Of a stretch of DNA of 64,000 bases, positions 46,630-57,840 are shown in pieces; position 1 is the stretch's first letter; each line of letters starts with the position of its first letter. Location of the stretch: the NCBI GenBank assembly GCA_002007465.1, contig LNAC01000347.1, positions 975,961 through 1,039,960 on the forward strand, written 5' to 3'. A program made the position numbers and the translations under genes. This stretch comes from Ailurus styani. Taxonomy: Eukaryota > Chordata > Mammalia > Carnivora > Ailuridae. The notes below the pieces were generated by a model. It ran no database searches. It saw only the letters and a program-made list of their open reading frames with translations, and was not told the DNA's origin.

Positions 46630-46880
46630 CTTATTATGTACCCAGCACTAGTTTTATATATTCTCATGCATTTTTACTTGATTCACACGGAAACCCTATG
46701 AGGTAGATGCTCTTATTGATATCTCCATTCTACAGATGAGGAAATGGAGGCTCAGCGAGGTCAAGCGACTGGCTCAAAATGGCACAGCTGGTGGGGCAGT
46801 GGGGAGGGTGAGTAGGAATGCTGGGATTTGAGCCAGGCACTTTGGCTCCTGGGCTTATGTCTAAACTTCACACCTTTGAA
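46630..46880 (-). repeat. MIR SINE (antisense)
   Basis: 'cattctacagatgaggaaat', 'ggaggctcagcgaggtcaag' and 'atttgagccaggcactttgg' are clear antisense MIR. Confidence 0.88.
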
Positions 46881-47274
46881 ATACGTACTCAGGAGGAATG
46901 CATGTACTCAAGAGGACACGTGATTACAGACAGCATCTCAGCGCTGCTCACAAGTGAAGGCTTTCCAGGCAGCAAATTTCTTTAAGATGAGAGCATCAGT
47001 CTCCTGCATGAAGCACTTTTTAAAAGTAACTCTTTTTTACATACTAGTAACACATGTAAAAATGAATGCATGCTACACGATAGTAGAATTAATTGTTGGA
47101 AAATAAAAAGATCCTATAATGAGATTTTATGTATTCTTTGAGCTCTTTTTTATTTTATTTTTAAAACTCTTATCTTCCCCTTGTTGGGCGCCTGTGGACA
47201 CAATATTGTCCTTGAGCTGTTGCCATGTACTGTGATAGCAAAACAGCACCACCTTCTATTTCTTGAGGCCTTCT

Positions 47275-47455
47275 ATTTGGCTCTTTGTAAATATTACCTT
47301 TTAAGCCCTTCAATTAACTTTAAGTATCCTTGTCCCCATTTTACAGATGAGGGAACTAAGGTTTCTGCAATGTTAACTGAAGTTCAGAGACGCTGTCGCA
47401 GAACTAAAAAGTGAGAGGGGCAGGATCTAAACCCGGGTCTCCCTGACCCTCAGGC
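47275..47455 (-). repeat. MIR SINE (antisense)
   Basis: 'cccattttacagatgaggga' and 'ggatctaaacccgggtctcc' are clear antisense MIR. Confidence 0.88.
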
Positions 47456-47664
47456 ATGCACAGATAATCACCACATCCCTTGTGTGGAGATGTGGTGGGC
47501 TCTTGGCATCATGAGAACACACTGTGTCAGAGCACAATATGTGATCACACCTGCTTCTGGAATTCAAACAACAAATGTCACTGAGCTCCAGCTAAGTTCC
47601 GGGCATACTCCCAGGTGCACTGTCAAAGATACAGATTTTAGAAGAAAGACATGTCAGGATATTC

Positions 47665-47810
47665 CCCTTAACAGGTAACAATTATTGAGAGCTTACTAAC
47701 TCCTTTACACGTATTCTCATTTCATTCCACACAAAACCATATGTGGTAGGTGGTATGATTATTATCCCCATTCTACAGATCAGGAAATTGAGTCATGTAC
47801 ACATTGCTTC
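47665..47810 (-). repeat. MIR SINE (antisense, partial)
   Basis: 'ttattgagagcttactaac' to 'ccccattctacagatcagg' is a partial antisense MIR. Confidence 0.8.
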
Positions 47811-48280
47811 ATGAATAGATATCTTGGGCTGAATGGATGGGTAGAGGTTTGATGGCATGCCATGTGCCAGGCATATTTGGTGGGCTACGTGAGAAGAATT
47901 GTGTGTTGGAACTAGCGGAGCTTTCACTTGGGATTCCATTGAATTGTTCCACATTTGTATGTCTAATTGCTTTACTTAGACTGCTAGCCCTGTGTGAGCA
48001 GGCCCGGTCTCCTAGATCCCATACTCTTCCCCTGGTTGGCACAAATTCCTTCCTCCACATCTTTACTGATTGTGTGTGTCAAGAGCACATGAGTGGTTCT
48101 GGTTGTGGGTGCAAGGGCGCAGAGCTCTCTGTGTTGAGCATGAAAATCTTTCTCACTTTTGAACCCAGGGCTCCTCTCTTCTCCCTTCCTGGGAGCATGA
48201 GAGTATATGACAAAATCAGAGTCATTTTCTTAAGGAGAGCATTAGTAACTAATTTCAGCTTCAGGTGAACCTCTTCTGTC
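47811..48280. other. Sequence 3' of pre-miR-133b
   Basis: Not repetitive. It could belong to the same primary transcript as the hairpin. No protein gene is recognised. Confidence 0.45.
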
Positions 48281-48399
48281 CCTCCAAGGACTGGACATCG
48301 CCAGCCCTGCTGTAGCTGGTTGAAGGGGACCAAACCTCTCAGGAAGACGGACTTGGTTCCGTTTGACCAGCCAGAGCAGGGGGCAGTTCCCTTGGGAGG
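48281..48399 (-). ncRNA. MIR133B: pre-miR-133b hairpin
   Basis: Mature miR-133b-3p (22 nt, seed UUGGUCC) reads on the minus strand at 48334-48313. The opposite arm GCTGGTCAAACGGAACCAAG lies at 48371-48350, and the two arms fold around a short CTTCCTGAGAGG-type loop. miR-133b is expressed in skeletal muscle as part of the myomiR set. The lower stem, with GGGGGCA and the CAGCCCTGC side, continues the pairing. The 119-nt span was set by analogy with the human precursor, which it matches closely from memory except in the outer flanks. It lies 4.6 kb downstream of miR-206 on the same strand, as in human and mouse. Confidence 0.97.
48313..48334 (-). ncRNA. MIR133B: mature miR-133b-3p
   Basis: The 22-nt mature sequence agrees base for base with the known miR-133b (UUUGGUCCCCUUCAACCAGCUA on the transcript strand). 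Confidence 0.95.
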
Positions 48400-48457
48400 T
48401 GACTGTAGCCTCCAGTGTAAGGATCCCTTGGTACCTCCAAGCATTGGTAGTGCCAGC

Positions 48458-49254
48458 CTGCAACACAGAGAGAAAAAGCATTAGCATGAATCAAATCCCA
48501 GTGGCTTGCTGCACCCGGGACGCTCTCTCATTGGGCTTGTGAAAGCCGCGCGTAATTTGTACTTTGCATTGTGTGACTTCTTTTCATCTTCTGTCCTTGA
48601 TCCTTATTCTTTTTCAAATATAAACACTGTGGAGAACTAAAATGATATCGAACTGTAGGATTTGGAAAATGAGAGTCTTCCATAATTCTCTCTCCTCCCA
48701 TCTTCCAAAACAAATGTAACATTTTGGCCTATATTCTTTTGGACATAAGATTACATTTTAATTTTTAAAATAAAATTTATAATTTTTAATTCAAATATGA
48801 TGTATTTGTAAAATCCATGTCATACATATGTAAGCTATGACACATAATGATAAAACCAATACCCACAAATAACCATCTACCTTAGGAAAAGAACTTCACT
48901 GACACTGCTGAGACTTCCTGAATGCATTTCCTAATTTATCTCTTTAGTTTCCCTTCAGAGGCAACTATTATTATGAATTCCTTTTTTAAAAAATAATTTA
49001 AATGTTATTTTTATAGTTTTTATCATTTATGCCTTTATCCCTAAACAATATATCACTTGTTTTTTATATAATGGTACCATATGATGGATATTCCTCTATG
49101 ACTTGGTATTTTCACTTAAAATGATATTTGTAAAATTCTTCCATATTGATGAGGCAGCTGTAGCTCATTAATTTTCATTGTTTATGGCTTTACACTCCGT
49201 GAATATATTGCAGTGTAGTTAGTCATTCTCCTAGTGATAGCCATTGAGTTTGTT
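48458..49254. other. Between miR-133b exon candidate and MIR/hAT repeats
   Basis: About 48770-49230 is decayed antisense L1 ('ttccatattgatgaggcagc'). The rest is unique. Confidence 0.5.
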
Positions 49255-49495
49255 TGGTTTGACAAATGGGTAGAATTGACAAAAGAGTTTCTCAAGGGAG
49301 ATGGGGAGAGCCTTGATTCTTGTAGTTTCTAAAGGAGAAGTCTGGATCCCAGGGCTTGAGAACTTGTATGTTGGCCTTGCGAAGGAAGTAACGTTTACCC
49401 CACTACAACACTGGGGGTGGGCACAGGTGTTATTGGACCTGCCCTCCAGGTGATTCTCATGTGGATGAAGTCTGAGAACCACCAGGCTCACAGAG
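49255..49495 (-). repeat. hAT-type (MER5-like) remnant
   Basis: It ends 'ctccaggtgattctcatg' and 'tgagaaccaccaggctc', typical of the MER5 group, decayed. Confidence 0.5.
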
Positions 49496-49734
49496 GTACC
49501 CACTGGCTTCTGTCTATTTCTGGGAAGGTGTGATCAATGGGGCAGGGAGCTGATTGAGAAGGAGACCTTCCCCAGACAGGCAGCCTGGCAATCGTCATGA
49601 TGTACTTGAGCAGGTAAGGGAAGAGGCAGGCTGAGAGGGGGCTTTGAAGAATGCCAGAGGCTGTCCTCCTCCCCTGGGAGGTAGTATTGCCTGTTCTTTT
49701 AATTTCCTGTCCCTGATGAAGACAAGTGTAATAG

Positions 49735-49990
49735 AGTGGAAAGCATGTGGCCTGGGAGTCACACTTATCTGGGTTCAAATCCCACCGGGGATTCCTGGCT
49801 CTTACAGTTTGGGAAAGTTACAAAAAATTCTTTAAACCTCAGTGTCTACACCTGTACTGTGGGGGAGCATACCTACCTTGTCTCTTCATTGTAAGACTTA
49901 ATGATAACCCGAGAAAGGTGCTCAACACGAAGTCCCCAGTGGACACAGTAGGCACTTCCAGGTATTGTGGGAAAGTCCTAGAGACAACCG
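49735..49990 (+). repeat. MIR SINE
   Basis: Sense MIR: 'tggcctgggagtcacactta', 'gggttcaaatcccaccgggg' and 'taaacctcagtgtctacacc'. Confidence 0.85.
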
Positions 49991-49999
49991 TGCCCACTT

Positions 50000-50366
50000 T
50001 TTTTTTTAATTAACATATAGTGTATTATTTGTTTCAGGGGTACAGGCCTGTGATTCATTAGTCTTATACAATTCACAGCACCCACCATAGCACATACCCT
50101 CCCCAATGTTCATCACCCAGCCACCCTACCCCTCTACCCCCTCTACTCCAGCAACCCTCAGTTGTTTCCTGAGATTAAGAGTCTCTTATGGTTTGTCTCC
50201 CTCTGTGGTTTCGTCTTGTTTCATTTTTCCCTCCCTCCCCCTATGATCCTCTGTCTTGTTTCTCAAATTCCTCATATCAGTGAGATCATATGATAATTGT
50301 CTTTCTCTGATTGACTTATTTTGCTTAGCATAATACCCTCTAGTTCCATCCACGTCATTGCAAATT
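50000..50366 (-). mobile_element. L1 3' end (antisense, 5' truncated)
   Basis: It begins with a T-run (the poly(A) tail), then antisense L1 3' UTR ('taacatatagtgtattattt', 'gattaagagtctcttatgg') and stops abruptly at 'cattgcaaat'. Confidence 0.9.
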
Positions 50367-51049
50367 CGTGCCTGCTTTTGAGGCCAAAATTTCACTCTCA
50401 ACTTCGGCTCATTCTTCACATATTTCCCTTCCCTTGGCTGCAAGTATTTTCATTTCAACCCTGAAGTTGTAAAAGCCACCGATCAGGAAAAGCAGAACTG
50501 GTTTACTTTGCCAAGCAGACTTCTGCCAAATGGTCGGCAGCTTGGGGGTTCTGTCTGAAATAAGTAAGAGACTGCAGAAGTCAGTGTAGTCAACAAGGCA
50601 CTGTAGATGCAGCAACTAGAGGAAAGCGCCATGTGGTGGGGGGTGGGGGAGCAGGCGCCCACCGGACTCCTTGGTTCTCTGTGGTTGGGGCAGGGCCATG
50701 TTGCAGCTTGGGGCTTGTGCTGAGTCCCCTCTGCCTTAGCACGCATCCTGCTGGCTCTGCACTCAGGCATCCTACCTTCTGCCTCCACCTCCTATCTATG
50801 ACACAGGGGTCTTGGGGGCTATGCCCACCAGCTTCTCCTCTGGCTAACCTTGTCCTTGTTCCTCCTGGGGAGCAAGGGAGGAGGAGCTGTGGGGGGGGGC
50901 AGGCAGCCAGGCAGTACTTGTGTCCCGCTCATCAAATCAGAAGAGACCTCTTGCAGGGTGATTTCTGCAAGTCAGGACAGGACTCCTTATCACGTCTCTC
51001 CTCTCTTTACTCACAGCTTGCCCCACCACACAATGGCCTCCAATTCACT

Positions 51050-51051
<2 letters not shown>
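50367..51051. other. Intergenic, no gene supported
   Basis: GC-richer unique DNA between miR-133b and miR-206. It lies in the span where the host RNA would be intronic. Confidence 0.45.
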
Positions 51052-51104
<53 letters not shown>

Positions 51105-51118
51105 CTCTTCCTCTCTTT
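51052..51118 (+). repeat. (TTTC)n microsatellite
   Basis: About 13 TTTC units ending in TCTC, directly next to the CanSINE tail. Confidence 0.95.
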
Positions 51119-51120
51119 CT

Positions 51121-51265
51121 AGATTTTGTTTGTTTGACAGGGTGAGAGAGCACAAGCAGGGAGAGTGGCAGAGGGAGAGGGAAAAGAAGACTCCCCTGCT
51201 GAGCTCAATCCCAGGACCCTGAGATCATGACTTGAGCCGAAGGCAGATGCCCCCCGCCCCCCCAG
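51121..51265 (-). mobile_element. CanSINE (truncated)
   Basis: Minus-oriented copy of about 145 bp. The head is replaced by a C-rich run and part of the body is missing. Confidence 0.82.
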
Positions 51266-51514
51266 GTTCTGGGTAGATGACAGGGAATCAACCTCAGGGG
51301 AGGAAAAGGAAAACTATCTTTGGAGCAAAAGTCCGATTTATAAAAAGAAAGGGCCGTCAATGGGAAGAAGTACAGCTTTGAGTTATCTGCCTATTTTAGA
51401 GACGTGAAGACTGACAGACGTTTGGGAAAGAAGGGCAGTAATTTTCTTTGGAAGATTGAATGTGCCATAATACACTGATGTCAGAGAACTTATTCATTCA
51501 AAGCACCACTGTCT

Positions 51515-51740
51515 AGAGCAGGGTTTCCTCAATCACAGCAGATGGACATTTGGGACCAGCTAAGTCTTTGCTAAGGAGGGCTGTGCTGTGCATTGTAGGG
51601 TATTTAGCAGCATCTCTGGTCCTCACCCACTAGATACCGGTAGAACTCCTTACTTCTGACCACTAGGAAGAATGTGTCTCGAGCATTGCCCAATGTGCTC
51701 TGAGGGGCAATGTCTCCTGCAGCTGAGAAACACTTAACTA
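51515..51740 (-). mobile_element. MER20-like hAT element
   Basis: 'ggacatttgggaccagctaa', 'tgcattgtagggtatttagc', 'cccactagatacc' and 'gctgagaaacactt' match the MER20/hAT-Charlie pattern. Confidence 0.8.
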
Positions 51741-53018
51741 AAGCTGTAAGTCTCTGCGTTCAGGCCTGCACCTGCCCCATCTCTGGTAAGTCCCCCATGT
51801 TCTTCTGAATTCTCTCCAGTCCCCAGGGAGTACAGGTCCTCATGCCCTTAAAGGCCATTAGATCCCTCCCTGGCATCTGGGAGAGGCTGTGGGGGGTGTT
51901 GCCGTCATGGCAGCAGCCTGGTGGGGGCCTCTGAGGTGGTCCTCTTGGCCTCCCGCCACTCTGCGTTCATCCTTCCCTGTCCTCCTCTGCACCTCCATGC
52001 GCTGTCTTGCTGCTTCTCAGTTCTATCACAGCCCCCTCCCCTGTTTCCCATGCGTCTCTGCAGTCATCCGTCAAATCCTCTGCTTCTGCTTAAGAACCCA
52101 CGGTAGAAATTCAGGGGGGCCCAGCGCTTGTCTCACACACACACACGCACCGGAACAGCAGGAAGCAGAGCTGTGGAAGGCACAAGGCCATCCTGCAGCC
52201 GGGGATTAATTGAGGGAGGGAATCCTTTCAGCCTCCTCTCTCATTCTGGAATGCTGGGTAGGTGATGGCTGAGCCTTGGGTGACTGCCCTGTCACCCTCA
52301 TGCCCCAGGCTTCGCTCTGCAAGTCCAACTCCTTCTGTGGGTGGGTTCAGGGCCTCTAGGGCCAGGGCTGGGGACACAGGGGTTCAGGGAAGAGGGGAGA
52401 GAGGAATTTAGCCAATTCGATGAGAGGATCGCTCTCTGAGTACTCTGACCTTTTCAGCAAGCAGCCCACCCAGCGCTGCTTTGCAGCAGGGCTGGGATGT
52501 GAGGGGGGAAAGGCGGCAGAGCAGGGCCAGGGGACTTCCGGGGACCCAGACTATCGTCTCCTGAGCTTCCCAGCACCTGCCAGCCTCCAGGGAAAGGCCT
52601 TGAGCTGCGCCAAGTGCCGGAGACACGGGCGGTTCTAAAGGGAAGTAAGTGATACAGATGGGTGTGAAGCCATCACAATTCAGTTTGGTTAGCAGAAATC
52701 TCTCGTTTCAGGAGCGAAATGACTGGAGGGAGGAACTTGGAGAGCGAGGGCCGCCCCTGTGAGAACCTTTAGGCGATGTGGTCTCTCTCTGCCAACGGGC
52801 ATGAGCAGCGGGGTCTGGGAAGCTGGCACAACCATCGGCGGGCCTGGAACTGGCCTGAGCCATGAAGCCTCCGGAGGGAGAGAAGGGCGTGTGGGAGGGG
52901 GCCCGACAGGATGCAGGGGCTCCTGCTTGTCTGCAGAGGGGAATGCTGCCGGGGCAAAGCCCGGGTGAGGAAGGGGGCCAAACCTGTGCCGGGTGCTGGG
53001 GTGGGTCTGCGGAAAAGG
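51741..53018. other. Sequence downstream of miR-206 on its strand
   Basis: GC-rich, unique-looking, with short (CA)n near 52135-52145. Many overlapping open frames exist only because stops are scarce at this GC content. Confidence 0.45.
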
Positions 53019-53104
53019 CACTCGCCGAAGCCACACACTTCCTTACATTCCATAGCAACGTAATCCGTATGGGGATATAAAGAAGCATGTGGCCTCGGGA
53101 AGCA
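53019..53104 (-). ncRNA. MIR206: pre-miR-206 hairpin
   Basis: Mature miR-206 (seed GGAAUGU) reads on the minus strand at 53052-53031, and the opposite arm ACATGCTTCTTTATATCCCC lies just 5' of the loop. The 86-nt hairpin aligns end to end with the human precursor as I recall it, with about four substitutions, all outside the mature sequence (two in the loop region, two near the base). miR-206 is skeletal-muscle specific, is induced by MyoD and promotes differentiation. It lies upstream of miR-133b on the same strand, consistent with the bicistronic miR-206/133b locus. Confidence 0.98.
53031..53052 (-). ncRNA. MIR206: mature miR-206
   Basis: The 22-nt mature sequence matches miR-206 exactly (UGGAAUGUAAGGAAGUGUGUGG on the transcript strand). 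Confidence 0.97.
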
Positions 53105-53119
53105 GTGTGGGCGCCAGGC

Positions 53120-53260
53120 CTGGCCTCTCCCGTCGTCCGTCCAGATGCAGCCCCGCCCCTCTGACGGGAGCCCTGGGCACCTCCCCGCCCCCGCGAAATG
53201 GACCACCCGCGCGGTCCGCCGCCGGCTGATGGGGGTCCGCAGACCACCCCGAACAGTGGG
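53120..53260. other. Small CpG-rich patch upstream of miR-206
   Basis: CpG density rises sharply compared with the AT-rich flanks (for example 'cccgtcgtccgtcc' and 'ccacccgcgcggtccgccgcc'). It is shorter than a classical CpG island. It ends close to the miR-206 hairpin and may mark an open regulatory segment. Confidence 0.45.
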
Positions 53261-53341
53261 GTGGGGGGTGGCGGTGCTCTGGGGGCCCAGTTTCTCCCCC
53301 CACCGTTTGTTTGGAACTAAACAGCTCCCGAGTGTCACTGG

Positions 53342-53413
53342 CTTATTTTGGTGCAGTTATCGCCTTGTGATTGTTACTACTATTCATTATTTGAATCACC
53401 GCGGCTTTATATA
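53342..53413 (-). promoter_or_regulatory. Candidate promoter upstream of miR-206 (TATA-like, CArG-like)
   Basis: TATATAAAG reads on the minus strand at 53413-53405, about 300 bp upstream of pre-miR-206. A CArG-like CCAAAATAAG (one mismatch to CC(A/T)6GG) lies at 53351-53342. The stretch between it and the hairpin is rich in CpG (about 53120-53260). A muscle promoter near miR-206 is expected from other mammals, but this exact site is inferred. Confidence 0.35.
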
Positions 53414-53930
53414 GGTCAACATGATTCTTTTTTTCATATCTGGAATCCCATTAAGGAAAAACTTGTTTTGTTTTGTTTTTTCTTTAAGAGGGCGAGAATT
53501 CAGCAGAGAACTGTTCTTCATGTTGTGGAGAGCATCTCCCCGGTGGAAACACAGCGGGCCGTCCTGTGTCACCCTACTCTACAGTTGTTGTGGGCACGCG
53601 AGGATGGGCCGCAGCTGCCAGGCGCAGCATTCCAAGCACGATTGTTCACTGTGGGAAGATCTTTTTGTTGGGCGTCTGCTCCCCCTGGCCTGTCACCTGC
53701 CCTGCCGTCTGGGAGGCCCCAGCCGTGGAAGGGTGAGGGATGCTGGCAGCTGTGTTGCCACTCTGGTCTGGACAGGCCACCCTGGCTGGAAGGAGATGGG
53801 GTTTTCAGCTTCGTGGCATTCTCTGCTGGCCAGCAGGGAGGATGCCCCATGCAGAATCGCACCCCAAAAAAGTTTAGAGGCTCCCAGCCCTGACAAGGGC
53901 AGTTCATGAACTCTACTAATACAAGTACTG
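53414..53930. other. Upstream of miR-206 promoter candidate
   Basis: GC-mixed unique sequence. A 181-codon open frame on the plus strand has no recognisable domain and is judged non-coding. Confidence 0.45.
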
Positions 53931-54126
53931 GGGGCACCTGGGTAGCTCAGTGGGTTGGGCTTCTGCCTTCAGCTCAGGTCATGGTCTCAGGGTCCTGGGA
54001 TCGAGCCCCGGGTCGGGCTCTCTGCTCAGTGGGGAGCCTGCTTCCTCCTCTCTCTCTGCCTGACTCTCTGCCTGCTTGTGATCTCTCTCTCTGTCAAATA
54101 AATAAATAAAAATCTTTTAAAAAAAT
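53931..54126 (+). mobile_element. CanSINE
   Basis: Plus-oriented copy with AATACAAG(T/C)ACT flanks. Confidence 0.93.
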
Positions 54127-56284
54127 ACAAGCACTAGACATAAGAACAATTTTATTTTCCTGAGCATACCCTGTGACAGGGATAATTTTCTGTGCTTTGC
54201 AAATACAATCTCCTGAAATCCTCACTACTACTTTGTGAAGAAGCTAATACTGTTATCTGGCTTCATAGGTAAAGGTCATGGAAACACATTGGTTTACATA
54301 TATGTATATGGTAATCCTTAAAAAAAACAAAAAAATTAATCTGGTTCGAGGGACAGTCTTGATCGACCCATGAAGACAGGGTGGGAAAGTACAGGTTGAG
54401 AAAGAAGAAAGGGGAAGAAACACTATGGGCCTTGTACTCTGTGCACACTTATCCCTCTGCAGCTGTGTATTCGGGGTGCTGCTGCTGCCGCCGCTGCTGG
54501 TGAGGGCTTAGAAGCCATAGTTTTCCTCAGAAAAATAGGAAAATGTCCTAAGTGCCCCATTCAAAAACCCTTACTGGCTGGTCTTGGGAGTCATCCATTT
54601 AATCCAATCCAATGGCTATATAAGCTCCTGCTATGAAAACATGGCTCTCCCCCAGAGTCAAAGGCAAGCTTCATCTGAGTGAGAATGTGGGGTCACTCTT
54701 CCTTCCCCAGGTGTGGGGTGGTGGTCAATCAAAAGCAGGAGCTGATTGGAGGAGAGAGTGAGGGGCCAAAGCAGAGGAGGATGTCTCATCTCTTCCCGAG
54801 AACCAGGGAACTGACAGGCTGAGTAAAGTTTCATTTTAACTGGTTGAATCTGTCAGATCAAGATCCTCCAAAGTGTTTGGCATGTTGGTTTGAGGAGTGA
54901 GGGTTTGCGCAGAAGAGAAGACCACTGTGTTTTTTGGTCCAGAGAACTAGAAAGAGCCCGCTTTGAAAGACTTGCCATTCATGAGTAAGCTGAGATCCAG
55001 AAGCTGATTAATTCATGTAAGATTACAAAAGAAATAGATTTCTAGAGAAACAATGTGAGATAACCAAGATAGTGCTAACCCAGTGCTAAATTCACCGGGG
55101 TGTGCATTTCTTTGTCTTTATCAAACCTGACCTTATATGGTCAAACGGTTACTTAAAAGTTCACTTCAAAATCTACAGGAAAAAATAATAACAAAATGCT
55201 TTCCATAACCAGTTACTCGGTTGTTCTTGAGTCCAGGAAACTAAATTCTTTCAACTTAGAACACACAAAGAATTTTGAACCTGAAGGGAAAGTTTGAAAC
55301 TGTAATGTGTTGTCTAAACCCTCATGACACTGTCCCTCTTCATCTAACTTAACATGCAAAGAAAGAAATGCATGGAACAGAGTCAAAGATGGAGCACAAG
55401 GTAGGCTGGAAAAGACAAAGTGAAACAAACAACTGCAACAGAATTAAAATGTTTCAGACCAGGCAGGATTGGAAGTAAAAAAATCTAGGGTGGGGAATAT
55501 AAGGACATGTTTCTCTGAATTTTGCACAGGGCAAAGGGCATTGATATGGCAATTGGATGTAGGTTTTTTTCATACTATTTATTTAGTGTCATACCTGACC
55601 AAATCTTCTGACTCTGATAGGTAGTATTAATAGGAAGAATGGGGAGGGAGGATATGTCACCTGGCCACTTGTATGCTGGGTGATATTGATGACCTTTCTG
55701 TCCCTCATCCCTATGCCAGACCATGCCAGTTATCTGCAAACAGCTGTGTAACCCCATCTGCCCACCACAGGATGGGTTGAAGATTAATGAGATAACACAT
55801 GGGAGGGTCTTGAGTTTCTTAGGAGAATAGACTAATGACAATAGGAAATGTCACGCAACGTGTTATTGAAGACAAGATTTATTTCTCCCTTGCTCTGCCC
55901 TGTAATTAGATAATTGTACAAGGCCTTAAATTAGTAAATGGTCTTTTCCCTAGTTCCTGGGAAGGAAGCATCATTTCAAAGCTTTCAGAACGTAAGTAAT
56001 GGTAAAAACAGCATCAAAAGCATAAGCTGCAATCACAGTTTTTCCCCCTATTTCTTTCACTGAGTAGCGCAGCATTTGAACATAAATGACTCAGACACAG
56101 GTTTACGGAGAAGTGAGGATGGGGATTTCCCCTTAATGGTCATCAGAAAGACTCTTGGATTTGGGACGAATCCGGGGTGGGTTAGGAGAGGGAGAACATG
56201 GTATAAGTAACTAATGTAAGTAACATGATGTTATCTTTCAGGGGGGCAGAGGGCTATAGGGAGGAAGACCATGGTTTGGGCATC
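54127..56284. other. Intergenic, no gene supported
   Basis: A short CTG/CCG triplet patch lies at 54478-54500. No CanSINE was seen for about 8 kb from here, a low-repeat stretch compared with the rest. Confidence 0.45.
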
Positions 56285-56440
56285 TGTGCATCTGTGTCTG
56301 GCTCTGTGACCCTGAGCAAACTACGTAGCCTCTTTGAGCCTCACTCTCCTTATCTGTAAAGTTAGAATAATAATGCTTCCTCAACAGGAGGCTTCAAAGA
56401 GATAGATGGATGTATGGGGGGTGAGCGCAGTATTAAAAGT
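56285..56440 (+). repeat. MIR SINE
   Basis: 'tctggctctgtgaccctgag', 'ctctttgagcctcactctcc' and 'ttatctgtaaagttagaat' are MIR sense. Confidence 0.8.
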
Positions 56441-57714
56441 CTAGTAAATGGTCCCTTATATTATTACCAGTATTTGATATATGCTTACTACGAAGACAGC
56501 AATCGAAATTACCCACTGCATGGAAGTCCTTATATTTGCTCAACTTTGCAGAGTTTCATTAGCCTAATAATTGTTATTAGGAAAGGGGTGGTTCTCAGAT
56601 ACGTGTGAAGGCTTAAATATTATCAAAAATATTTCTTCCTACAATTTTGGTTAGCCTGTTTTTTAAAAACAATTTTTGATATTCTCAAATGTCTGAAAAG
56701 GATTTGTGAAGGAGGAGGATTCATCAGTGTCATTTCTGATAATAATCGTTATAGGTTCTGAATATCTGGGGTGCCAGTCTCATTTTCAGGATTTTTATGG
56801 AAAAAGGAATAAAATGAAAAGCTCAGACTGTTTCTTTATTGGCCACAAGGCCTTGGCCCTCTGTCAACAGATCCTTAGTCAGTCAGCCCTTTGCTGGACG
56901 AGGGAAAGAAAACAGGACTTTCTGCAGAAAAATTGCCAGTGTCTCATTCTCTGAATATCTAATATAGGAACTTAGCTTTCCCTATCTCTTCTCTGCCCCT
57001 CAGTCAGGCTTGTAAGTTTTAAATCATCAATAACTGTTTCTTTCCTCTTTTTTTTTTCTTAAAATATAACCAGCAGTGCTTGCTTTTATGGGGATTAGGA
57101 CTCTGCTAGTGTCTGCAAGAGGAGTGGTCCAAGCAGTTGCCTTCGCCCCCCAGACTGAGCACTTGTGACCTTAGGCACTGCTATCAATACTGCTGTTTTT
57201 GGTAACTGTCCACGAAACAGAAGTGAGTTCACCAAGGTACAAGCCAGGTTATTTGGGGCTTACCATCATCTGGCTGAGGCGGTAGGAAATAAAGCAGAGG
57301 CCCCTCCTTTTAAGGCAAGCATGGGGTAGTATGTTGGGATAGGACCTTATTTTTCCTAAGGCTCAGCCAGAATGTCTAGCTATTTTTAGAGGACTGGCCA
57401 GTTCTGAGAGTTGATTCAGTCATGGGCATGAGTCCCATTTGAACTTCCCAGGGCAGCCAAGAGCAAGGCTAGCTCTCAGAGCCCATGTCCTCTCCCTGCA
57501 GGCATCCTGCCACCTGTCTCTGCAGAGGTGAGTCCTGGTGGCATTTCACCGCCACTGTTGCCCTAGTCCGGCTTCTCAGTGGAGCTGGAGAACCAGAGCT
57601 GGGGCTTCAGGCAAGATGGAACAAGGCATAGAGAGGGAGCCACTGTTATACCAAAAGCAGTTACAATCAGCAATTTCGTGAAGCACATTTTATTGGACAG
57701 GGTAAGACTGTCTC
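56441..57714. other. Intergenic, nothing recognised
   Basis: No exon, RNA gene or clear repeat. Confidence 0.45.
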
Positions 57715-57840
57715 CAGCAGGTTAAGTAATTTGGAAGCACGGAGTGGTTAAGAAGCTCACCCAAATCACACAGCTGGTAAATGGCTGACCTACGACTTGG
57801 AGTTCCTGTCTCACCCAAAGCTTGCATTCATTCTAACACG
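57715..57840 (-). repeat. MIR SINE (antisense, partial)
   Basis: 'cacccaaatcacacagctgg' and 'taaatggctgacctacgac' are antisense MIR-type wording. Confidence 0.65.

Larger units (their letters stand above)
48281..48457 (-). ncRNA. Candidate linc-MD1-type exon carrying miR-133b
   Basis: On the minus strand a strong acceptor (TTTTTCTCTCTGTGTTGCAG, ending at 48458) precedes GCTGGCACTACC at 48457, and the miR-133b hairpin starts 58 bp later. In mouse and human the muscle lncRNA linc-MD1 hosts miR-133b, and its accumulation competes with Drosha cropping of the hairpin. An exon starting here fits that arrangement. No clear donor was found downstream, so the 3' limit given is only the hairpin end. 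Confidence 0.45.

Noticed and set aside
50633..51145. 170-codon open frame ending in SFFLSFFLSFFLS repeats
   Set aside because: The C-terminal part is the translation of a TTTC microsatellite and the rest has no similarity.
53348..53893. 181-codon plus-strand open frame upstream of miR-206
   Set aside because: No recognisable domain, overlapping frames on both strands, GC-rich sequence with few stops, and no splice or promoter support.
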